Shown here: one piece after another, positions 59,044 through 64,000 of the stretch
Numbering within the stretch: the first letter of the stretch is position 1
How the letters are laid out: each line of letters begins with the position of its first letter
Origin: Paracoccus maritimus
Lineage (GTDB): Bacteria; Pseudomonadota; Alphaproteobacteria; Rhodobacterales; Rhodobacteraceae
Direction of reading: 5' to 3'
Length of the DNA: 64,000 nucleotides
NCBI RefSeq assembly: GCF_025195095.1
Contig: NZ_JANAVZ010000006.1
Location: forward strand, 208,832 to 272,831
The notes under the pieces: generated by a model
Seen by the model: the letters and a program-made list of their open reading frames with translations, nothing else
Database searches by the model: none
Told to the model about the DNA's origin: nothing
Program-made: the position numbers and the translations under genes

Positions 59044-59387
59044 CTTTCAGCAGCGTCGCGCATGTAGTTTTCAATGTTCTCAGCTACAGGTCTCAGCCAA
59101 GGCTTCGTGTACCGCACCTTAATCGCCTCTCTGACGTCTTCAGATGGAGCGATCGCAAGACGAATAAGGCCGCCGAACGCCTCTTCAGCGAAAGATGAGC
59201 CCAATGCTTTCACGCCGTCGAGGTCGATCTGGATCACACCATGCTGATCCAGCGCCCGCCTGAGCATAGGCTCAAGCACCTCAGTGCGAAATCGTTCTCC
59301 GCTGAACTCACCGTCTTTCGAAGTTCGACCATGAGGATACGGCGAGAAATCTCTGGCAATGCTGATGTTCATCTCAGGCACGGTCAT
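59040..59387 (-). CDS. STAS-like (DUF4325) protein
   Basis: A 115-residue protein. FSGERFRTEVLEPMLRRALD then VIQIDLDGVKALGSSFAEEA is the pattern of the DUF4325 STAS-like family (strand, D-x-V, SsFadE). The ATG at 59387 is chosen because it overlaps the ATPase stop as ATGA; an upstream ATG at 59414 would add nine residues. The STAS fold is used by anti-sigma-factor antagonists that are switched by GHKL kinases, and such a GHKL protein is encoded directly upstream. The partnership is likely but not shown. Confidence 0.8.
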   Translation of the reverse strand: MTVPEMNISIARDFSPYPHGRTSKDGEFSGERFRTEVLEPMLRRALDQHGVIQIDLDGVKALGSSFAEEAFGGLIRLAIAPSEDVREAIKVRYTKPWLRPVAENIENYMRDAAER

Positions 59388-60559
59388 TTGCGCTCCGGCA
59401 AGGACAACTTCCATTCGATCAGTGTGCCCATGAGTGGTTGGCGGATGGGAGGCTCTTCGATCATTTTCTGATCTTTCCTAAGATAGCAGCAACCCTTGCG
59501 GCTGACAATTCGGAGGGATCCATCAGCGCACAGGTCAAGTATGTCCGCAAGTTGCGGCAACCCCTTACCTCGATGGTCAAGCCGGGTTCGAGACCTTCCA
59601 TACTCAAGTGCCGCAGCGATCCAACGAGAGTCGGACCAAGACGTTGTTTCGTCTTTGCTTCCATACAACTTACGACCGAATGCCAGAATTCCTTCGAACC
59701 AATCTTGTCGTTTGATGGAATTGGGTATCGTTACCCCCTGATCATAGAAGACGACAGATAAATTCTTCGTTAACGGATCGAGCGTTGCTGCAAGCCACCA
59801 TCGCTTAGGCTGGAGCGACCCCGCCCCACGGTAAGCCCACTGAGTGACGTTTGTTAGCGCCTCAGAGACCGCGGTGTTTATCCAGAAAAGTATGCCTGCG
59901 AGTTCATCATCGACGGTAAGCTCGTCATCCAATAGTCTTTCGAGCTCTTGACCGGCCTTGTCGAGCTCCGCTCGTGTCTCACCTGAAACGATCTGCATTG
60001 TGACTGTTCCAGCATGGGAAACAAAACGCTTCGACTCCGCCTCAGAAAGGCCGACCACCTCGAAGAATCCCATCTCATACAATTTGCCGAAGGCGTCTGG
60101 TGACCAGCTGTGCAATTCGATTGCCGGGGGCGAAGCACCTACTAAAAGCTTACCTCGTTCGTATTCAGCAGCGATCACAACTGAGGCAGCAGTCGAAATT
60201 TCCTCGATCTTGGAGAAGTCATAGTAAGATGTCATCCGAGGATACTTTTGCCCCCTGAGCGTTCGAAGCCAGGTTTCCCGGCCACGAAAATCGAAAGCCG
60301 CTTGTTTAACGCGGTGCTGCCACTTGGCCAAGAATTCCGCGACACGGATGTAATCTTTGTCAAAGCAAAGGCGCGCAACCGGTTCAACGGGTAACTGATC
60401 GATAGCGACGGTTATGGCTTCGGTCCCATCCCAAGCACTCACCAAGAGAGGCCCTTGGCGATCTCTCACGCGCTTTTTCCGCAGAACAAGCAGTCGACGG
60501 AGTTCGCGACGTTGCCGATTTCGGAGCCAGCGATGATATCGAGGAGTAAGTCGCTTCAT
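59384..60559 (-). CDS. STAS-like/GHKL ATPase fusion protein
   Basis: A 391-residue protein. The first 35 residues are strongly basic. Residues ~85-175 look like a STAS-type domain (YYDFSKIEEISTAASVVIAA). The C-terminal half is a GHKL ATPase: N-box NTAVSEALTNVTQWAY (228-242), G1 box FYDQGVTIP (271-279), G2 box HRGKGLPQLADIL (329-341). The ATG at 60559 has GGGAG before it; upstream ATGs exist but lack this. The short N-box and lack of a phospho-acceptor His region resemble RsbW-type kinases rather than sensor histidine kinases. It is the first gene of a three-gene operon with four-base overlaps. Confidence 0.78.
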   Translation of the reverse strand: MKRLTPRYHRWLRNRQRRELRRLLVLRKKRVRDRQGPLLVSAWDGTEAITVAIDQLPVEPVARLCFDKDYIRVAEFLAKWQHRVKQAAFDFRGRETWLRTLRGQKYPRMTSYYDFSKIEEISTAASVVIAAEYERGKLLVGASPPAIELHSWSPDAFGKLYEMGFFEVVGLSEAESKRFVSHAGTVTMQIVSGETRAELDKAGQELERLLDDELTVDDELAGILFWINTAVSEALTNVTQWAYRGAGSLQPKRWWLAATLDPLTKNLSVVFYDQGVTIPNSIKRQDWFEGILAFGRKLYGSKDETTSWSDSRWIAAALEYGRSRTRLDHRGKGLPQLADILDLCADGSLRIVSRKGCCYLRKDQKMIEEPPIRQPLMGTLIEWKLSLPERK

Positions 60560-60707
60560 GTGCTCCCGGACGTTCGTCAGTTCATGTTCACCTGCACCTA
60601 TGCCGCCGGAGCCGTGTCGTGCGCAACCTACAATTGTCAAACCTCGATGGCCAAAGCCTCACGGCCACCAAGTCCATGACGAACCTGATGGCCGCCTGCC
60701 CTCGCGC

Positions 60708-60971
60708 TTAGTCCATGGTCAACCGCGCGACATCATCGATCCGGGCCGCGACATCGACTATGTATCGCCGCGACGCGAGCAACAGAGCCGATGCGGTGTG
60801 CTGAAGCTCCAATCCCTCGGATGCCATCCGGTCGATGACGACAAGCAGAGCAGCTGCACACCCATCCGCCAGGTGCAGGGCATCGGCCGCATCTTCTGCG
60901 GTGTCGTAGATGGCCTGCAGGCGCGCATCGTTCGTGGGAGATTGCGGTTTGACGGGTGTTGTGGCTGACAT
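60708..60971 (-). CDS. Small helical protein, unknown function
   Basis: An 87-residue, mostly alpha-helical protein (AIYDTAEDAADALHLADGCA, then LLLASRRYIVDVAARIDDVA). A strong GGAGG lies five bases before the ATG at 60971; an upstream ATG at 61016 has no such site. It lies between the integrase and the ATPase operon, in the place where islands often encode small regulators, but no DNA-binding motif is evident. Confidence 0.6.
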   Translation of the reverse strand: MSATTPVKPQSPTNDARLQAIYDTAEDAADALHLADGCAAALLVVIDRMASEGLELQHTASALLLASRRYIVDVAARIDDVARLTMD

Positions 60972-61077
60972 GCCGACCTCCAAAGTAGTTGACGCGCCCG
61001 AAGTCGTTTCGGGCAACGCAGCCTTGCAGCTTTAAATTTCCTACTTCGTGAAGATCGTCATCGACCCGGGGTGAACG

Positions 61078-62262
61078 TCACGCCCTACGTTTGGGTTTCA
61101 TCGGCCTGCGGATCGCCTCGACCGCACGGCTGGCCGTGTCCAGCTGGCTGGGCATATAGGTGTTGGCCAGCTGCGGGTTCGATGCGGCGCTGTTGCCCAG
61201 CACGTCGCCGGTGTCGTCCTTCGTCGCGCCGCCCGAACGGGACAGGATCCCGAAGGTGCGGCGCAGGTCACGGAACTGAAGCCGGGACAGGCCGGTCAGC
61301 TTACCCTGCTTGTCGGCCGCCACAGCCTCGTCGCGGACCTTGCGAAAGCGCCGGCCGAACAGTTCGTCGTCATAGTCCGCGCCGGTCAGTTCGTCGCGCA
61401 GCAGGCGGCGGGCCGGATCATTGACCCCATCGAGGACGGACAGCACCCTGCCCTGCACTTCGGAATGCAGCCACAACGCGCCGCTGTTCCCACGCTTGGA
61501 GCGAGTGAACGTCCACTGGACGCGCGTGCGGGGCTTGCCCCCTTCCTGGACCAGGCGGGGTTCGAAATCGCCGGCAGTGGCGCTGAACACGTCGGTCTGT
61601 CGCTGGCCCTGCAGGAGCGACAGCAGGATCGCCGTCCCGACCGAGGGCAGTCCGATCCGATCGGCCGTCGCCACAAGAAGATCGACCTCATCCCAACTGG
61701 CCGCGCGCTTGCGCGGCTTTGGCGTTTTCATCTTCAGGCGCAGGCACGGGTTCGTTCCTTCGGCCCGCCACCCGATCATTTCGGCATGGCTGAACAGCAG
61801 CGACATGGCGCGGATCTGGGCGATGGCCATGTGATCCGACTTGGTGCGGTAGAGCGTTTCATACCAGGCGCGCATCACGGGCTTGGTAAAGTCGCGCACC
61901 GCACTGGCCCCCCATTTTTCCACAATCAGCCGGAAATGCCCGCTGTAGCTGTCCTGTGTCTTGGGGGCCAGTTCGGTGAACGCCAGCGACTTCCGGTACT
62001 GTTCGATCAGCGCCTCGATCGTGCGGCCACCGGGAGCGCGGGCTGTGCGCCTGCCATTTCTCTGCGCCTGCGCCAGTTCGCGGTTCAGTTTTTCCGCCTC
62101 GCGCCGCGACCAGGTCAGGCGCGTTTCATCCAGCTCGACCACCGAGAAACCCAGGGCGCGTGCGGCGCCAGACGGTTCCCACCAGATGCGGGTGGTTCCA
62201 TAGGAGCGCGTCCGCTGGCGCAGGCCCTGCGGCGGATTGGGAATGAGGCGGTCGGTTTTCAC
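61078..62262 (-). CDS. Tyrosine recombinase/integrase
   Basis: A 394-residue phage-type integrase. The start is a GTG at 62262 with AGGAGG seven bases ahead. An N-terminal DNA-arm and core-binding part (residues ~70-200) is followed by the catalytic domain. The first Arg is in LLQGQRQTDVFSA, the second box is FRDLRRTFGILSR, and the nucleophile Tyr is in LANTYMPSQLD. The frame is open upstream into a truncated PepSY gene by chance, which makes an apparent 631-residue fusion; the internal ribosome site argues against it. It probably integrated the island next to it. Confidence 0.88.
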   Translation of the reverse strand: MKTDRLIPNPPQGLRQRTRSYGTTRIWWEPSGAARALGFSVVELDETRLTWSRREAEKLNRELAQAQRNGRRTARAPGGRTIEALIEQYRKSLAFTELAPKTQDSYSGHFRLIVEKWGASAVRDFTKPVMRAWYETLYRTKSDHMAIAQIRAMSLLFSHAEMIGWRAEGTNPCLRLKMKTPKPRKRAASWDEVDLLVATADRIGLPSVGTAILLSLLQGQRQTDVFSATAGDFEPRLVQEGGKPRTRVQWTFTRSKRGNSGALWLHSEVQGRVLSVLDGVNDPARRLLRDELTGADYDDELFGRRFRKVRDEAVAADKQGKLTGLSRLQFRDLRRTFGILSRSGGATKDDTGDVLGNSAASNPQLANTYMPSQLDTASRAVEAIRRPMKPKRRA

Positions 62263-62263
62263 T

Positions 62264-62349
62264 TCATGGCCTCCTGGCTTCGGCCAGCAGAACGACAGAA
62301 CCCGCCCGGACCAAAGCCGGATCGATCCGATCCTCGACGTCACGGGGCA
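62264..62349 (-). pseudogene. C-terminal remnant of an unknown gene before the integrase
   Basis: In a frame different from both the PepSY piece and the integrase, a sensible C-terminus can be read (VEDRIDPALVRAGSVVLLAE then ARRP stop). It ends at 62264, coupled to the integrase ribosome site. Its upstream part is missing because the PepSY fragment begins at about 62350. It may be the tail of a gene once preceding the integrase. Confidence 0.35.
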
Positions 62350-63300
62350 GGCCATCGCCTTGGCCATCAGAGAGTACTCCGCGTAGTGGATATCGGCGAG
62401 CACGTTGCCGGTGTACTGGTCAAGATGCGTCGTCCGGTCTTCCCACGGCATCACGCCATCTTCGTTGCGAACCTCCGCCATGACGGTGAAAACGCCGGCC
62501 TCATCCTGCGGAATGGAGATCTTGTACTGCCCCGAGAAACCGTTCTCGACAGCCCAGGCGCTTACCGTATCCAGCGTGACCCTATCGGAAACACCCGCGG
62601 CCCCAGCGTCACTGCCCGAGGCGGGCATCGGTACCTGCTCCATGCCCCATGCCACATCCTGGTGACCGGCGTGGTTCATCGAGGCGTGGGTGCGGTCGGA
62701 GAGGGGAATGTTCTTCCAGGACTTTTCAGCCGGGAACGACGCCCAGGGCTGCACAAACTGCGCGCCCCAGATCCCCGACCAAGACAGGCCCGACAGGACG
62801 AACAGAAGAAGGAAGAGCGAGATCACGGTCCCCACACTGGTGTGCAGCGACTTGAACAAGTTTCGCCCCCGCGCTCGAAGGTCTGGGACCACGGCACGGA
62901 TGCCTGCCTTGGGCAGCCACATCCAGAGCCCGGTGACGATCAAGAGCACGATCAGCGACGCCGTGGTTTCCATGATCCGGTCGCCGGTATCCCCGATCAG
63001 GAGCGTCCCGTGGATGCGGTTGGCAATGGCCTAGAGCGTGGTGGTCTTGTCCTGGCTATTCAGCACCGTAACGGTATAGGGGTCCACGGCGACAGACATG
63101 ACGGTGTTGCCTTGGTCGATGGCGAAGAATGCAGGGCGGTCCGGCGCTTCGGGGGCGACATACTGGTTCAGCGTGCCGCCAGGGACAGAGGCAAGCGCGG
63201 CGTCCGCCTGTTGGGTCACGGGAACCGCGGTACCCGTCATCGCGACATCCGCGACGTTTCCGAGCTGGTTTGACGTTGCGGTCGAGATCATCATGATCAT
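62350..63300 (-). pseudogene. PepSY-TM domain protein, truncated and interrupted
   Basis: The two halves of a PepSY-associated membrane protein (PiuB/iron-uptake reductase-like) lie in one frame. The first has GTAVPVTQQADAALASVPGG and AFFAIDQGNTVMSVAVDPYT; the second has IANRIHGTLLIGDTGDRIME, TGLWMWLPKAG and NVLADIHYAEYSLMAKAMA. A TAG at 63031-63033 stands where a Gln codon would be expected. The C-terminal membrane helix is missing beyond ~62350, and the N-terminal start is replaced at ~63300 by a piece of another gene. The gene is dead. Confidence 0.82.
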
Positions 63301-63660
63301 GCCGGTCAGGCTCAGCGCGCGCGAGCCGGTGCGCAGGGAGCGCAGGAACAGGTAGCCGCAATGCTGTTTGTCCTTCTTGGTGAACGGCTCGGGCTTGTCG
63401 TCCTCCGTTAGGCTACGCGAATAGAAGGTGTTGCCTACGAAATCGTCCTCATCGGAATCGTAGGCTCCGATGAAGGTGGCGCGCAGCGCCGCCTTGATGT
63501 TCGCGGCGTCGATACCCGCCGGGTTGGCCTCGGTGAAGAAATCGCCAGTTTCGATATTCAGCCACTCGATATTGCCGCCGAAGCGCGCCTCCTGCTCTTC
63601 CGACAGACCGACGATGGTGACATCGATAGTGATCTTCGAAATTTGCGACCATTCAATCAG
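63301..63660 (-). pseudogene. Fragment of an OLD-type ATP-dependent nuclease/AAA ATPase
   Basis: In frame with the PepSY piece, about 115 codons encode a middle part of an OLD/YbjD-like AAA ATPase. The readable pieces are ITIDVTIVGLSEEQEARFGG, ATFIGAYDSDEDDFVGNTFY, and HCGYLFLRSLRTGSRALSL. The P-loop start and the C-terminal Toprim nuclease are absent. The join to PepSY is within GSRALSL/TGMIMM at about 63300. There is no start codon in this stretch. OLD-family proteins are often phage-defence nucleases, so this may be the ruin of a defence gene. Confidence 0.6.
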
Positions 63661-63937
63661 CCGCCAACCTGCCGATCAAGCGACCTGTTCTACACAATGT
63701 TCGCCGTGCGGTTGCGGTTGATAGATGCTGCGGGCGACTGCTTCTCGCCTTCAAGGCCGGTTCGACGGAGCTCTTCACGGCAGTTCGAATGGATGGCTGC
63801 TCTTCTAAGGCTGCTGCATCGGCCACGCCGCACTGCCGCAAATCCGCATTCCGCCCTCCCTTCCTGGGCGTCGCTCCCGGCCGAGGCTGTGTGGAAACTC
63901 GGCCTTATGGTAGACTTAGACATGGTGGGAGATCGGC
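63661..63937. other. Non-coding region left of the transposase
   Basis: These 277 bases contain no supported gene. A short leftward open frame (63690-63923) has the look of repeat-associated sequence near insertion elements rather than a protein. The IS left end should lie in the right part, perhaps near GGCTGTGTGGAAACTCGGCC (63882-63903 region), but the terminal inverted repeat cannot be fixed without the other end. Confidence 0.4.
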
Positions 63938-64000
63938 ATGTCGGGTTTCATCGAAGGCACTGTGCGGGAACAGACGGCTCTTTTTCCAGATCGCCTTGAG
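63938..64000 (+). CDS. IS1182-type transposase (partial, start only)
   Basis: The first 21 codons (MSGFIEGTVREQTALFPDRL then E) match the N-terminus common to IS1182-family transposases (FIEGtdR.q..LfPerLdd). GGGAG lies six bases before the ATG. The rest is outside the window. With the broken genes to its left it marks this end of the window as a site of repeated insertion and deletion. Confidence 0.7.
   Translation, partial: MSGFIEGTVREQTALFPDRLE

Larger units (their letters stand above)
56577..62262. mobile_element. Integrase-bearing island beside tRNA-Lys
   Basis: From the tRNA-Lys 3' end to the integrase start, all genes read leftward and none is a housekeeping gene: integrase, small helical protein, ATPase/STAS/membrane operon, two phage-type genes. 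Base composition of 58549-60559 is clearly lower than the chromosome. Broken genes flank the right side. No repeat of the tRNA end is seen, so the true right end is not defined and may lie outside the window. Confidence 0.6.

Noticed and set aside
61078..62973. Apparent 631-residue protein joining a PepSY membrane domain to an integrase
   Set aside because: The integrase has its own AGGAGG and GTG start, and the PepSY part is truncated at a point where unrelated sequence begins. The shared frame is chance after a deletion.
63690..63923. 77-codon leftward open frame near the transposase
   Set aside because: It has an Arg/Ala/Ser-rich translation with no domain and lies in the expected IS-flanking non-coding part. 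It is more likely repeat-associated sequence.

Overview
This is high-GC DNA from an alphaproteobacterium of the Paracoccus/Rhodobacterales type. The evidence is the heterotetrameric sarcosine oxidase genes, a plant-type glutamate-cysteine ligase, the xseB-ispA-dxs order, a class IB-like flagellar export cluster, and the general look of the housekeeping proteins. About the first 56.3 kb is compact core chromosome, with most neighbouring genes overlapping by 4 bp or separated by a few bases. The last 7.5 kb, beyond a tRNA-Lys gene, is accessory DNA.

Core layout, left to right. 1-3860 (minus): sarcosine oxidase operon soxB - small membrane protein - TfoX-like - soxD - soxA (cut by the window edge). 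4116-5824: ccmI and ruvX, followed by a DUF1289 gene and katG. 8617-14576 (minus): hisC-like aminotransferase, cytochrome bd oxidase cydA-cydB with a 42-residue cydX, a stand-alone Lrp-type ligand-binding domain and a MATE exporter. 14764-17984: pyrB, a low-GC gene of unknown function, a dihydroorotase homologue lacking key metal and catalytic residues, and plsY. 18-21.5 kb: small membrane/secreted proteins and gshA. 21.5-24.6 kb: ilvC with two divergent Lrp-family regulators, then a ProC-like gene. 24.6-31.8 kb (minus): a cell-envelope and RNA/ribosome run, mscS, rsfS (apparently starting at CTG), rlmH, gpmI, an EnvC-like protein, ctpA and rppH. 31.9-35.9 kb: leuC with a possible attenuator leader, leuD and an exo/endonuclease-phosphatase protein. 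35.8-40.0 kb (minus): bioB-bioF-bioD-bioA. 40.1-50.1 kb: two divergent flagellar operons. 50.2-56.3 kb (minus): dapF-mtaB, then a histone-deacetylase-like gene, xseB, ispA and dxs.

Accessory region. tRNA-Lys(UUU) at 56501-56576 has its own promoter and terminator. Beyond it, every gene to 62262 reads leftward: a tyrosine integrase, a small helical protein, a tightly coupled three-gene operon (STAS-like/GHKL ATPase fusion, DUF4325 STAS-like protein, one-pass membrane protein), and two phage-type genes, the second with a one-base frameshift. To the right lie broken genes: a PepSY-TM fragment with an internal stop, joined abruptly to a fragment of an OLD-type ATPase/nuclease, and the start of an IS1182-type transposase running off the window.

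The best candidate for an undescribed system is the ATPase/STAS/membrane operon at 58549-60559. It looks like a partner-switching or sensing module linked to a membrane protein, carried on an integrase island next to a tRNA. The function is inferred only from domain content and location.
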